DNA of 64,000 bases, taken from NCBI RefSeq assembly GCF_011170125.1, contig NZ_BLLN01000005.1:1674001-1738000 (forward strand). Reading direction: 5' to 3'. Positions within the stretch are counted from its first letter, which is position 1. The number at the start of each line of letters is the position of its first letter. Positions 1-8,066 of the stretch are shown piece after piece. The translations under genes were made by a program, and so were the position numbers. Below the pieces are notes generated by a model, which worked only from the letters and a program-made list of their open reading frames with translations, made no database searches and was not told the DNA's origin. The stretch is from Streptomyces diastaticus subsp. diastaticus (GTDB lineage Bacteria; Actinomycetota; Actinomycetes; Streptomycetales; Streptomycetaceae).

Positions 1-250
1 ACAGCTCAGCGAGGCGGCGGATGCGTGCCGTCTTCTCGGCAGTGACCGCGGCCGCCGGGTGTCCGAACGGGCCGGGCCGTCGGGTCTTGACCTCGCAGAG
101 GACCAGGACGTCGCCGTCGCGGGCCACCACATCGATCTCTCCGGCACGTCCCGCGCGCCAGTTCCTCGCCAGGATCCGCATCCCGGCGGCGGTCAGTGTC
201 CTGACCGCCACATCTTCGCCGTACCGGCCCAGAGCGCCTCGTGCGTTCAT
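1..250 (-). CDS. yraN: YraN family protein (UPF0102), 3' part missing
   Basis: Partial gene. The ATG at 248-250 opens a frame that runs off the left edge after about 83 codons. The product begins [16 protein letters not shown] and carries the family core, with [21 protein letters not shown] at about residues 37-57. This is the D...E-x-K arrangement of a PD-(D/E)xK nuclease fold. The family is small, about 120 residues, so roughly two thirds are visible. The cellular role of YraN is not well established; the fold suggests nucleic-acid cleavage or binding. It is the last gene of the minus-strand series that contains the signal peptidases, and is separated from the DUF2469 gene by about 400 bases. 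Confidence 0.85.
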   Translation of the reverse strand, partial: MNARGALGRYGEDVAVRTLTAAGMRILARNWRAGRAGEIDVVARDGDVLVLCEVKTRRPGPFGHPAAAVTAEKTARIRRLAEL

Positions 251-659
251 GCGGCATCACCTCCGGCACCGACAGTGCGGGGCTCGACCGATGCCGAGGG
301 AGTGCGGTGGACAACGCGGCTGTTGTGGACAACTCCGTCACCCTTGCCCGCGGAAGCGGCCCCGAAGCGGCCGTCGGCCCCACTGCGCGCGGGGCTCGTC
401 CGCACCGGGCCGGCGGCTCGGGGCGCCGCAGAAGCTCTACGCCGGGGGCACCCCACTGCGGCGTGTGGCCCGCACTGCGGCGGCACGGGGCCACCCGGAC
501 ACACCATTGCGCCCGTTCCGAGACATCCCCGCAAACCCCCAGCTCACACGCCCCGTAACCGCCCCGCACGCCGCGCTCACGGAACGTGCCCGGTAGCCCT
601 CGCCCCATCGCCCCGACAGCACCTGCGAACCACACCGGCCCCGCAGGGCCCCGCCGGGC
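251..659. other. Gene-free gap with two DnaA-box-like 9-mers
   Basis: I see no convincing gene here. On the minus strand TTGTCCACA lies at 324-332 and TTGTCCACC at 306-314. The first is identical to the preferred Streptomyces DnaA box and the second differs at one position. The remainder is GC-rich and has no terminator-like hairpin that I can identify. Confidence 0.5.
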
Positions 660-968
660 TCACCCGCCGGGCAGTTCGAGGTCGCTCTTGTTGAGCTCCT
701 CGATGTTCACGTCCTTGAAGGTCAGCACCCGGACCTGCTTCACGAACCGCGCCGGCCGGTACATGTCCCACACCCAGGCGTCCGCCATGGACACCTCGAA
801 GAAGACCTCGCCCTGCACGGAGTGGACCTGCATGTCGTAATCGTTGGTGAGGTAGAAACGCCGCTCGGTCTCGATCACGAATTTGAACAGCCCGACGACA
901 TCGCGGTACTCCCGGTAGAGCTTCAGCTCCATCTCGGTCTCGTACTTCTCGAGGTCCTCGGCGCTCAT
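660..968 (-). CDS. DUF2469 domain-containing protein
   Basis: A 102-residue acidic cytoplasmic protein beginning MSAEDLEKYETEMELKLYREYRDV (positions 968 downward). It is rich in aromatic residues and has no membrane segment. It matches the actinobacterial DUF2469 family along its full length; no biochemical role is known to me. The start at 968 is preferred over an in-frame ATG at 1001 because GAAGGGGA lies just upstream at normal spacing. It follows the NUDIX gene by about 60 bases and precedes yraN. This order (sip genes, NUDIX, DUF2469, yraN) is conserved in Streptomyces. Confidence 0.85.
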   Translation of the reverse strand: MSAEDLEKYETEMELKLYREYRDVVGLFKFVIETERRFYLTNDYDMQVHSVQGEVFFEVSMADAWVWDMYRPARFVKQVRVLTFKDVNIEELNKSDLELPGG

Positions 969-1031
969 GGCATGTTCCCCTTCAGCCGTGCGTGCCCCCA
1001 TTGTGCGCCAGCACCGCGAGGCGCTGGACGT

Positions 1032-1550
1032 TTAACTGTCGAGCGTCATGGGCCTGGCCGGGACTCCTTCGTCGAGCAGCGTGCGCAGCAGTTCGGCGAA
1101 TCTGTTCGGATACACCGTCTCATGCGTGCTGGTCAGCTCCTCGCACGACCACCACCGCGCACCTGCGACGGTACGTCGCTCCAGCTCGGTGAGCGCGGTG
1201 GGCCCCGTCACACTGCTCCGGGCGCGCGCCAGGTAGTACCGCTCGTCCTGGTCCCAACGGCGCCCGGCGAAGGTGAAGGAGCAGACGCGCCGCCACAGCT
1301 CGGGGCCGAGATCGACACCGGTGATCCCGGTCTCCTCGGCGAGTTCCCTGCGGGCCGCCTCCTCATGAGTCTCGGCGCCCTCCAGGCCACCGCCCGGCGT
1401 GAACCACCAGGCCGTCGTGAGATCGTCCGGCTCGTGGCCGTGGAGCAGCAGCACCCGTTCGTCCGGGTCGAGGAGAACGACCCGGGCGACGCGGCGCAGC
1501 GGCCTCGCGCGCGGCTCCGGCGTCTCGTGAACACCCTGGTCAGACGCCAC
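1032..1550 (-). CDS. NUDIX hydrolase (MutT-like)
   Basis: A 172-residue protein with a complete Nudix box at residues 54-76, pattern G-x5-E-x7-R-E-L-x-E-E-x-G-I, so the metal-binding REL-EE core is intact. Nudix enzymes hydrolyse nucleoside diphosphates linked to another group; the substrate cannot be read from the sequence. Translation starts at a GTG (1548-1550) that overlaps the end of sipZ by 11 bases, so the two are probably translationally coupled. A sipZ-mutT pairing is a known Streptomyces arrangement. It might sanitise oxidised nucleotides, but that is inference. Confidence 0.9.
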   Translation of the reverse strand: MASDQGVHETPEPRARPLRRVARVVLLDPDERVLLLHGHEPDDLTTAWWFTPGGGLEGAETHEEAARRELAEETGITGVDLGPELWRRVCSFTFAGRRWDQDERYYLARARSSVTGPTALTELERRTVAGARWWSCEELTSTHETVYPNRFAELLRTLLDEGVPARPMTLDS

Positions 1551-2316
1551 GTGCTTGCCCGGTACGCCGCGCTCGCGCCGCGTGGCCGAAACGGCCCGCC
1601 ACCGGCCCCCAGGCGGCGCCGCCCAGGATCAGTACGGCGCCCCCGGCCACCGCCGCGACCACGGCCTTAAGGGGGCCGGGCTCGGAGATGCCGCCCGGCA
1701 GGGCCGCGAATCCCGCGGGGCGGTCCAGCATGCCCTCCATCGGCCAGGCGACGGCGTCGACCCGCGCCACGACGGCGTCCCGGGACACGGAGCCCTGGCC
1801 GGCCTCCTGGAGGTGGGCGGTGGAGTCGAGCGAGCCGGCACGCTCGTCGCCCAGCAGGAACAGGCGCCCCTCCGGGACGGTGGTGCGGGGAATGCCGGCG
1901 ACGGAGGCGGGGGTACCGGAGGGGAGGTAGGGCTCGTCGACGGGCTCGCCGTTCACCGTGAGCCGTCCTCCGGTACAGCAGGCGACCTCGTCGCCACCGA
2001 CACCCACGACGCGTTTGACCATGGGCAGGTCGCCCCATTCGGCCTCGTTGAAGACCACCACGTCGCCGCGGCGCACGTCGGCGCCGTCGATGCGCTGGGC
2101 GAGCACCCGCTCCCCGGCGCCGATCGTGGGGGCCATGGAGCCGGTCGGGACGGCGTAGGGCTGGTACAGCAGCGCTCCCCAGGCGAACCCGCCGAGGAAG
2201 AGCACACAGCCGAGGGCCACGGCGGCGCCCGACAGGATTCTGCCGAGCCGGCCGTGGCCCTCGTGCGTACCGGCCGTGCGGCCGGTACGGTCTTCCCTAC
2301 TTCGTGTCGTGCTCAT
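1540..2316 (-). CDS. sipZ: Type I signal peptidase SipZ
   Basis: Membrane serine protease that removes signal peptides from exported proteins on the outer face of the membrane. 258 residues from the ATG at 2314-2316; an upstream ATG at 2442 would add 42 residues and overlap sipY, so it is disfavoured. There is an N-terminal membrane segment at residues 29-52. The catalytic Ser60 lies in AVPTGSMAPT and the catalytic Lys101 in MVKRVVGVGGDE. A second hydrophobic span close to the C-terminus (about 213-235) predicts a C-terminal anchor. It is the last of four tandem sip genes and overlaps the NUDIX gene. Paralogue assignment is by position and topology. Confidence 0.9.
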   Translation of the reverse strand: MSTTRSREDRTGRTAGTHEGHGRLGRILSGAAVALGCVLFLGGFAWGALLYQPYAVPTGSMAPTIGAGERVLAQRIDGADVRRGDVVVFNEAEWGDLPMVKRVVGVGGDEVACCTGGRLTVNGEPVDEPYLPSGTPASVAGIPRTTVPEGRLFLLGDERAGSLDSTAHLQEAGQGSVSRDAVVARVDAVAWPMEGMLDRPAGFAALPGGISEPGPLKAVVAAVAGGAVLILGGAAWGPVAGRFGHAARARRTGQARGV

Positions 2317-2402
2317 CCCAGCGCGCCCCCGCCTCGGAGAATTGGTCTTCCCGCCGTCCCGGCAGGTGTCGGGGGCGGGAAGCGGCGATCTGGGACGGCA
2401 CC

Positions 2403-3311
2403 CTACCCGTCGGTCCGGCGGGCGGTAACCCGTCGCCGCCACAGCACCAGCGGCACGGCACCGGCGAGACCCAGGACTCCCGGGGCGGCGCCGAGCGCGG
2501 CGTTGAGGCCCGGCTGGTCGAAGGTGTCCGGCACCGACAGCGTCGACCAGCGCGTGGGCGGCCAGGCTACGACGATGGCGCGTCCGACGACCTCGTCGGC
2601 GGGGACCATGCCGGCGTTCTCGTCGTTCTGGTGGTACCGGGAGTCGAGCGAGGACTGACGGTGGTCGCCCATGACCCAGAATTTACCGTCGGGAACGGTC
2701 ACCTTGAACTTGCCGCCGCCGTCGTCGGGGCTGCACGGGGTGTTGCCCGGGAAGACGTAGGGCTCGTCGAGGGCCTTGCCGTTGACCTTGAGCGGCCCTG
2801 TGCCGTTGCACTCGACGGTGTCGCCCGGGACTCCGATGACACGCTTGATCAGGTCCTTCTCCTCCGAGGAGGGCATCAGACCGATGAAGCTGAGGAAACG
2901 CTGGACGGAGTTGGGCTCGGTGACGGGCTCGTTGGCCAGCCAGCCGTCCGGGTCGTGGAAGACGATCACCTCGCCGCGCTCCGGCTCACCGCCGAACCAC
3001 GGGGTGAGTTTGTCCACCAGTACCCGGTCACCCTTCTGGAGCGCGTTCTGCATCGACTCCGACGGAATCGAGAACGCCTGGACCAGGAACGTCTTGATCA
3101 GCAGCGCCAGTCCCAGCGCGATGACGATCAGGAACGGGATCTCCAGCCAGAAGGGGATGCGCCTCTTCCCTTTGCTCCGCCCACCGTCGGGGCCGTCGTC
3201 CTGGCCGGACCCGCCGGGCCCGTCGGCGTGCTCGGCCGACTCGTCCTCGGGGCGTCCGGAACCACCCTCGGGCTCGCGTCCGGATCGTGCGCCCACCGCC
3301 ACATCCCCCAC
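2403..3311 (-). CDS. sipY: Type I signal peptidase SipY
   Basis: 302-residue signal peptidase. A GTG start at 3309-3311 is supported by GAGGAG about five bases upstream. It has an acidic Gly/Asp-rich cytoplasmic N-tail, membrane segment 1 at residues 57-79, catalytic Ser86 in SIPSESMQNA, catalytic Lys156 in DLIKRVIGVPGD, the conserved GDHRQSSLDSRYH region, and a C-terminal hydrophobic span at about residues 266-290 followed by arginines. The sipX reading frame overlaps its first 280 or so bases in another frame (see sipX). It lies directly upstream of sipZ. Confidence 0.92.
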   Translation of the reverse strand: MGDVAVGARSGREPEGGSGRPEDESAEHADGPGGSGQDDGPDGGRSKGKRRIPFWLEIPFLIVIALGLALLIKTFLVQAFSIPSESMQNALQKGDRVLVDKLTPWFGGEPERGEVIVFHDPDGWLANEPVTEPNSVQRFLSFIGLMPSSEEKDLIKRVIGVPGDTVECNGTGPLKVNGKALDEPYVFPGNTPCSPDDGGGKFKVTVPDGKFWVMGDHRQSSLDSRYHQNDENAGMVPADEVVGRAIVVAWPPTRWSTLSVPDTFDQPGLNAALGAAPGVLGLAGAVPLVLWRRRVTARRTDG

Positions 3312-4278
3312 ATCGACTCCTCACTGTGTGCCGCTGTCCGCGCCTCGTCCGGCGCAGAACCACCACTCCCATAACGAGCGGGAGTTCCGCAGGGGTCGGG
3401 AGGGGGATCGTTCTGTTCAGATCCTGGGACGCAACCTTATGCGACGCCCCGTCGGCCGCCACCGTTCCGCCGGGCGCGTCGGGTACCGCCGCGTACGTCC
3501 CACGGGCCTCCAGGCCGCGCCAGTGCCCCGCCGGCCACGCTATCGCCACGGCACGGCCCACCACGTGGTCGTCGGGCACCGTGCCTCCGTGGCCCTCGGC
3601 CCGGTGGTAGCGGGAGTCGGCGGAGTTCTCCCGGTGGTCGCCCAGCACGAAGTACCGGCCCTCGGGCACCCGCACCGTGAAGCGGAGCGAGGAGGGCTTG
3701 TTGCCCGGGTGGAGGTAGGGCTCGGTGAGGGCCACGCCGTTCACGGTGATCCGGTCGTCGCGGTCGCAGCAGACGACGGTGTCGCCGCCGACGGCGACGA
3801 CCCTCTTGATCAGGTTGCGCTGGTCGTCGGAGGGCAGCAGACCGATCGCGGAGAGGACCCGCTTCGCCTGCGCGGTGACGGCGGAGTCGTCGGCGGCGGC
3901 CGGGGTCGGCTCACCGCGCAGCCAGTCGGCGGGGTCCTCGAAGACGATGACGTCGCCGCGCTGGGGCCGCGAGCCGAAGTAGGGCGTGAGCTTGTCCACG
4001 ACGACGCGGTCGCCGACCTGGATGGTCTGTTCCATCGACCCGGAGGGGATCACGAACGCCTGGACGAGAAAGGTCTTCAGGAAGAGCGCGATCCCGATGG
4101 CGACAACGATCATCAGCGGTATCTCGCGGAGCGCGGAGCGGCGCCTGCGACGGCGCACCTTGCGGGCGAGCTTGCGCCGTTCGGCGCGCCCGGTAGGGGG
4201 CGGCGCCGCGGCGTACCCGTTACCGCTGGGCGCTCCGTCCGCGCGGGAGCGGCCGCGGGGCTTTCCCCGCCTACCCAT
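3028..4278 (-). CDS. sipX: Type I signal peptidase SipX, with an anomalous 3' extension
   Basis: The ATG at 4276-4278 overlaps the end of sipW by eight bases. Residues 1-50 form a basic cytoplasmic tail, residues 51-75 a membrane segment, Ser81 (IPSGSMEQTI) and Lys158 (NLIKRVVAVGGD) the catalytic dyad. The signal-peptidase fold ends near residue 270. The open frame then continues to 416 codons, through what looks like a spacer and about 280 bases into sipY. The last hundred residues are arginine-rich and look like out-of-frame sipY. The true end is probably near 3430 (TAA in another frame) or near 3321 (TGA in another frame, beside the sipY ribosome site), which would need a frameshift or sequencing error. 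No C-terminal membrane anchor is visible. Confidence 0.85.
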   Translation of the reverse strand: MGRRGKPRGRSRADGAPSGNGYAAAPPPTGRAERRKLARKVRRRRRRSALREIPLMIVVAIGIALFLKTFLVQAFVIPSGSMEQTIQVGDRVVVDKLTPYFGSRPQRGDVIVFEDPADWLRGEPTPAAADDSAVTAQAKRVLSAIGLLPSDDQRNLIKRVVAVGGDTVVCCDRDDRITVNGVALTEPYLHPGNKPSSLRFTVRVPEGRYFVLGDHRENSADSRYHRAEGHGGTVPDDHVVGRAVAIAWPAGHWRGLEARGTYAAVPDAPGGTVAADGASHKVASQDLNRTIPLPTPAELPLVMGVVVLRRTRRGQRHTVRSRCGGCGGGRTIRTRARGWFRTPRGRVGRARRRARRVRPGRRPRRWAEQREEAHPLLAGDPVPDRHRAGTGAADQDVPGPGVLDSVGVDAERAPEG

Positions 4279-4966
4279 GGCGGCCCCGGTCCGGCAGCTC
4301 GGCGAGAGCGCCGGAGTGGCCGACGGAGGACCACCGGGAGAGGGGCCAGCCGACCCACTGGGCGCGGCCGATCACCTGCTCGACGGGCAGCATGCCGCCG
4401 CCGGGGGAGCCCAGCCGGTCGCGGGAGTCGCGGGAGTCGCTCCGGTGGTCGCCCAGGAGGAAGAGCCGCCCGGTGGGGACGACCACGTCGAACGGGACCG
4501 AGGAGGCTCGGTCGCCGGGCGGGAGGTAGGACTCGTCGACGACGGTGCCGTTGACGGCCAGACGGCCCCGTGCGTCGCAGCAGACGACGCGGTCACCGCC
4601 GGTCCCCACGACCCGCTTGACGAAGTCGCCCTCACCGAAGTACTCGGTGCCGTCGAAGACGACCACGTCCCCGCGGCGCGGCTCGTCTCCGAAACGGTAG
4701 GCCAGCTTGTTGACCAGGATCCGGTCACCGACGCGCAGCTCCGGCTCCATCGACCTGCTCGGGATCTGGAACGGCTGGAGGACGAAGGCGCTGAACAGCA
4801 GGACGAAGACCACACAGACGGCAAGCCCCGCGGTGAACCGGCCTCCCGGGAGCCGGGACGGACGCGAGGAGCGCGACCCCTCCTCCGCCCCGGGTTCCTC
4901 AGGGATGTCCCCTGGTCCGGCGGCGGAGGAGCGGTCGCGCTCCTGGTGCTGTGCTTCGGTGTCCAT
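4271..4966 (-). CDS. sipW: Type I signal peptidase SipW
   Basis: 231-residue signal peptidase, first of the four tandem paralogues. An acidic, serine-rich N-tail precedes one membrane segment at residues 44-65. Catalytic Ser72 lies in IPSRSMEPEL, catalytic Lys117 in DFVKRVVGTGGD, and GDHRSDSRDSRDR forms the later conserved box. There is no C-terminal membrane span, unlike SipY and SipZ. It follows rplS after about 115 bases and overlaps sipX by eight bases. The start at 4966 lacks a clear ribosome site close by, so it is only moderately certain. Confidence 0.9.
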   Translation of the reverse strand: MDTEAQHQERDRSSAAGPGDIPEEPGAEEGSRSSRPSRLPGGRFTAGLAVCVVFVLLFSAFVLQPFQIPSRSMEPELRVGDRILVNKLAYRFGDEPRRGDVVVFDGTEYFGEGDFVKRVVGTGGDRVVCCDARGRLAVNGTVVDESYLPPGDRASSVPFDVVVPTGRLFLLGDHRSDSRDSRDRLGSPGGGMLPVEQVIGRAQWVGWPLSRWSSVGHSGALAELPDRGRHG

Positions 4967-5081
4967 CGGTGCCAGATGTTATCCGGCTCCGCCTCGGACA
5001 CGAACAGGCAAGCGGCACTTGACCTGTTCGTGGGCCCGGCACCGGCGCGGCTCAGCGCGCCGGGGCCGTCGCCCGGCAGGT

Positions 5082-5432
5082 TCAGCTGTCGCGCTTCTCC
5101 CTGATCTTCGCGGCCTTGCCGCGCAGCTCGCGGAGGTAGTACAGCTTCGCGCGGCGGACGTCACCGCGGGTGACCAGCTCGATCTTCTCCACGATGGGGG
5201 TGTGCACCGGGAAGGTGCGCTCCACGCCCACGGAGAAGGAGACCTTGCGGACCGTGAAGGTCTCGCGCACGCCGGCGCCCTGGCGGCGGATGACGACGCC
5301 CTTGAACTGCTGCACACGGGAGCGGTTGCCCTCGATGACGCGGACGTGCACGTTGACCGTGTCACCCGGGCGGAAGGCGGGGACGTCGCTGCGCAGCGAC
5401 GCGGCGTCGACGGAGTCGAGCAGGTGGGACAT
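5082..5432 (-). CDS. rplS: 50S ribosomal protein L19
   Basis: 116-residue ribosomal protein L19, located at the interface of the 30S and 50S subunits. The family core is intact: [42 protein letters not shown] and the basic C-terminal [15 protein letters not shown]. The ATG at 5430-5432 is preferred over an in-frame ATG at 5468 because L19 proteins begin [13 protein letters not shown]. It follows trmD by 131 bases and completes the rpsP-khpA-rimM-trmD-rplS order typical of bacteria. Confidence 0.97.
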   Translation of the reverse strand: MSHLLDSVDAASLRSDVPAFRPGDTVNVHVRVIEGNRSRVQQFKGVVIRRQGAGVRETFTVRKVSFSVGVERTFPVHTPIVEKIELVTRGDVRRAKLYYLRELRGKAAKIREKRDS

Positions 5433-5563
5433 GGTGTCTGCTTCCTCGTTGATGCCACAGGTCATCAACGGAACATGAGAGGAATGTGCGGGTGCTGCCG
5501 GTCCCGGAGCGCCGTCGGTCCCCCTGTGGCAGGGGCGAACGCTCGTGGACGTACAACAGCGGG

Positions 5564-6385
5564 CTATTCTTCCACGCCTTCGGCTCCACGCCCAAATCGG
5601 CCGTCCGGCCCCTGATGCCAGCCCAGAGCGGCGAGGAGCGAGCGGTCCTTCTTGTCGAGCGTGGCGGGGTCGCAGCGCTCGATGAGGTCGGGGCGGTTGC
5701 GGACCGTGCGGCGGAACGCCTCGTCGCGGCGCCAGCGGGCGATCTTCCCGTGGTGGCCGCTGAGCAGCACCTCCGGGATGTCGCGGCCGCGCCAGGACGG
5801 GGGCTTGGTGTAGACGGGGCCTTCGAGCAGGTCCGCCATGGCGCCGGGCGCGAAGGAGTCGTCACGGTGCGACTCCGCGTTGCCGAGGACGCCGGGCAGC
5901 AGCCGGGCGACCGCCTCGGTGATGACCAGTACGGCCGCCTCGCCCCCGGCCAGCACGTAGTCGCCGATGGAGACCTCGTGGACGGGTATCCGCGAGGAGT
6001 ACTCGTCCATCACGCGCCGGTCGATGCCCTCGTAACGGGCGGGGGTGAAGATCAGCCAGGGCGCGGCGGAGAGTTCGACCGCGACTTCCTGGTCGAAGGG
6101 GCGGCCGCTGGGCGTGGGGACGACCAGGGCGGGGCTGTGCGCCCCGGCCTCGTACCCGTCGGCGAGGATCTGGTCGAGCGCCTCGCCCCAGGGCTCGGTC
6201 TTCATGACCATGCCGGGGCCGCCGCCGTAGGGAGTGTCGTCGACGGTGTTGTGGCGGTCGTACGTCCACTCGCGCAGATCGTGGACGCGGACGTCGAGGA
6301 CGCCGCGGGTCCGGGCCTTGCCGACCAGGGAGACGTTCAGCGGGTCGAGGTACTCGGGGAAGATCGTGACGGCGTCGAGACGCAT
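5564..6385 (-). CDS. trmD: tRNA (guanine-37-N1)-methyltransferase
   Basis: 273-residue SPOUT methyltransferase that makes m1G37 next to the anticodon of tRNAs reading CNN codons, preventing +1 frameshifting. It opens [16 protein letters not shown], has [12 protein letters not shown] at residues 51-62, and carries the knotted S-adenosylmethionine site with [13 protein letters not shown] at 139-151. Length is slightly above the usual 240-260 because of a C-terminal tail. Its ATG overlaps the rimM stop by one base (6385), indicating coupled translation. Confidence 0.97.
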   Translation of the reverse strand: MRLDAVTIFPEYLDPLNVSLVGKARTRGVLDVRVHDLREWTYDRHNTVDDTPYGGGPGMVMKTEPWGEALDQILADGYEAGAHSPALVVPTPSGRPFDQEVAVELSAAPWLIFTPARYEGIDRRVMDEYSSRIPVHEVSIGDYVLAGGEAAVLVITEAVARLLPGVLGNAESHRDDSFAPGAMADLLEGPVYTKPPSWRGRDIPEVLLSGHHGKIARWRRDEAFRRTVRNRPDLIERCDPATLDKKDRSLLAALGWHQGPDGRFGRGAEGVEE

Positions 6386-6999
6386 CAGCGCGCCTCTCCG
6401 GCCCGGCCGGGCGCACCGTGGCCGCCGCCGTCCGGCGCCTCGTCGCCCGCCCCCTCCTGCTCCACGTCACGGGCGGAGGCGATGACGGCGCGGTCGTCGA
6501 TGAGGCCCGGGGGCGGGGTGATGACGGCGCGCTGCTCCTCCAGGTCGATCTCGGCGACGATCTCGGCGACGAACGGAACCATGACCTCGCTGCCGTCGGG
6601 CCGCTCGACGATGAAGAGGTCCTGCGAGGGCAGGTGGGAGATCTCCGTGATGCGCCCCACCTCCACGCCGTCCTCGGTGACGACGTCGAGGTCCATGAGC
6701 TGGTGGTCGTAGAACTCCTCGGGGTCGTCCGGGAGCTCCTCGGGATCCACCTCGGCGATGAGGAGGGTGTTGCGGAGTGCTTCCGCGCCGGTGCGGTCGC
6801 CCACTCCGGCGAAGCGCAGCAGCAGCCGCCCGCTGTGCACGCGCCCGCTCTCGATGGTCAGCGGGCCGGTCCCGGGAGGGTCGGTGGCGAGTACGGCGCC
6901 GGGCCCGAGGCGGACCTCCGGCTCATCGGTCCGCACCTCGACGGTGACCTCGCCCTTGATTCCGTGGGCACGGCCGATCCGTGCGACTACCAACTGCAC
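6385..6999 (-). CDS. rimM: Ribosome maturation factor RimM
   Basis: 204-residue 30S assembly factor that binds S19 and promotes maturation of the 16S 3' domain. It has the RimM N-terminal beta-barrel ([20 protein letters not shown], residues 5-24), then the PRC-barrel region ([17 protein letters not shown]) and an Ala/Gly/Glu-rich tail of about 35 residues. It starts at a GTG (6997-6999) with AGGAG nine bases upstream. It overlaps trmD by a single base and follows two strong stem-loops. Confidence 0.95.
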   Translation of the reverse strand: MQLVVARIGRAHGIKGEVTVEVRTDEPEVRLGPGAVLATDPPGTGPLTIESGRVHSGRLLLRFAGVGDRTGAEALRNTLLIAEVDPEELPDDPEEFYDHQLMDLDVVTEDGVEVGRITEISHLPSQDLFIVERPDGSEVMVPFVAEIVAEIDLEEQRAVITPPPGLIDDRAVIASARDVEQEGAGDEAPDGGGHGAPGRAGEAR

Positions 7000-7045
7000 C
7001 TGTGCTGCTCCTGGTCGTTCGTCGTTCGATGAGGAGGATCGGGAA

Positions 7046-7127
7046 CGGGCCCGAGCTCCCCCGCGGGGACGGGCTCGGGCCCGGAACGGAGCGGGGGCCG
7101 GAAGCGTACGTACCGCTTCCGGCCCCC
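7046..7127 (-). terminator. Tandem stem-loops between khpA and rimM
   Basis: Two perfect inverted repeats lie in the khpA-rimM spacer. One has 14-base arms at 7093-7106 and 7114-7127 around a 7-base loop. The other has 11-base arms at 7046-7056 and 7073-7083. Neither has a clear U-run on the minus strand, so partial termination or RNA processing is as likely as full termination. Confidence 0.55.
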
Positions 7128-7158
7128 GGCCCTGTGTCCTGCGAGAACCCCGGAGGGC

Positions 7159-7395
7159 TCAGACCTGGTCCACGTCGACGAGATCGACGCGGATGCCTCG
7201 GCCGCCGATGGCTCCCACGACGGTCCGCAGGGAGCGGGCGGTACGGCCGTTGCGGCCGATCACCTTGCCGAGGTCGTCGGGGTGGACCCGGACCTCCAGC
7301 ACGCGTCCGCGGCGCAGGTTGCGCTCGGCGACCTGCACATCGTCGGGGTTGTCGACGATGCCCTTCACGAGGTGCTCGAGAGCCTCCTCGAGCAT
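7159..7395 (-). CDS. khpA: KH-domain RNA-binding protein KhpA
   Basis: 78-residue protein consisting of a single KH domain. The GxxG-type loop is seen as VIGRNGRTARSLRTVV at about residues 44-59. The family binds RNA, usually with KhpB/Jag, and affects cell size and division in Gram-positives. The ATG at 7393-7395 sits two bases after the rpsP stop, so it is clearly co-transcribed with rpsP. Confidence 0.93.
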   Translation of the reverse strand: MLEEALEHLVKGIVDNPDDVQVAERNLRRGRVLEVRVHPDDLGKVIGRNGRTARSLRTVVGAIGGRGIRVDLVDVDQV

Positions 7396-7397
7396 GC

Positions 7398-7832
7398 TCA
7401 GGCCTCGGTCGACTCGGCGGCCGGGGCGTCAGCCTCGTCCGCCTTCTTGTCGGCCTTCTTCTTCTGGGTGATGGCCTCGCCCTTGGGGCCGCCCTCGATG
7501 TCCTTGGTGAGCTGGTCGAACAGCGCACGCTTGTCGGCCTTCGGCTCCGGCTGGAGCAGCGGCGCCGGGGCGGGAAGGCCCTTGTGCGCCTGCCAGTCAC
7601 CGGTGAGCTTCAGGATCGCGAGAACCGGCTCGGTCGGCTGGGCGCCGACGGAGAGCCAGTAGCGGGCGCGCTCCGAGTCGACCTCGATGCGGGAGGGGTT
7701 CTGCACCGGGTGGTACAGGCCGATCTCCTCGATCGCACGGCCGTCACGGCGGGTGCGGGAGTCGGCGACGATGATGCGGTAGTGAGGCGAACGGATCTTG
7801 CCCAGACGCTTCAGCTTGATCTTGACTGCCAC
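7398..7832 (-). CDS. rpsP: 30S ribosomal protein S16
   Basis: 144-residue S16. Residues 1-80 match the core ([38 protein letters not shown]). Residues 90-144 form a Lys/Ala/Glu-rich extension found in actinobacterial S16 and absent from the shorter E. coli protein. The GTG at 7830-7832 with GGAGA upstream is chosen; the longer open frame to 7976 has no family match. It heads the rpsP-khpA-rimM-trmD-rplS block. Confidence 0.96.
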   Translation of the reverse strand: MAVKIKLKRLGKIRSPHYRIIVADSRTRRDGRAIEEIGLYHPVQNPSRIEVDSERARYWLSVGAQPTEPVLAILKLTGDWQAHKGLPAPAPLLQPEPKADKRALFDQLTKDIEGGPKGEAITQKKKADKKADEADAPAAESTEA

Positions 7833-8066
7833 GGGAGTGGTGTCTCCTGGTCTTGACGAGGTGGGCACAACGGGATGCCACGTGGGGTTGCGGTACTCGG
7901 GGTGCCCGATGGACGCGTCAGCCGGAGGAGAGAGGGGTCCTGTGCGACTGTCGAGTACAGCTTGCCATTCTGCCATACGGGCCGGGCCCGTCCTCCCACG
8001 CCCGTGGCCGCCGCCGGCCGGCCCCGCCCCGGGGCGTCCGGCCGGGGCACGGGCCGTACACGGCGG

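Noticed and set aside
306..332. Replication origin
   Set aside because: Only two DnaA-like boxes, no dnaA/dnaN or A/T-rich unwinding region.
577..771. Small minus-strand frame overlapping the DUF2469 end
   Set aside because: Out-of-frame shadow with no ribosome site.
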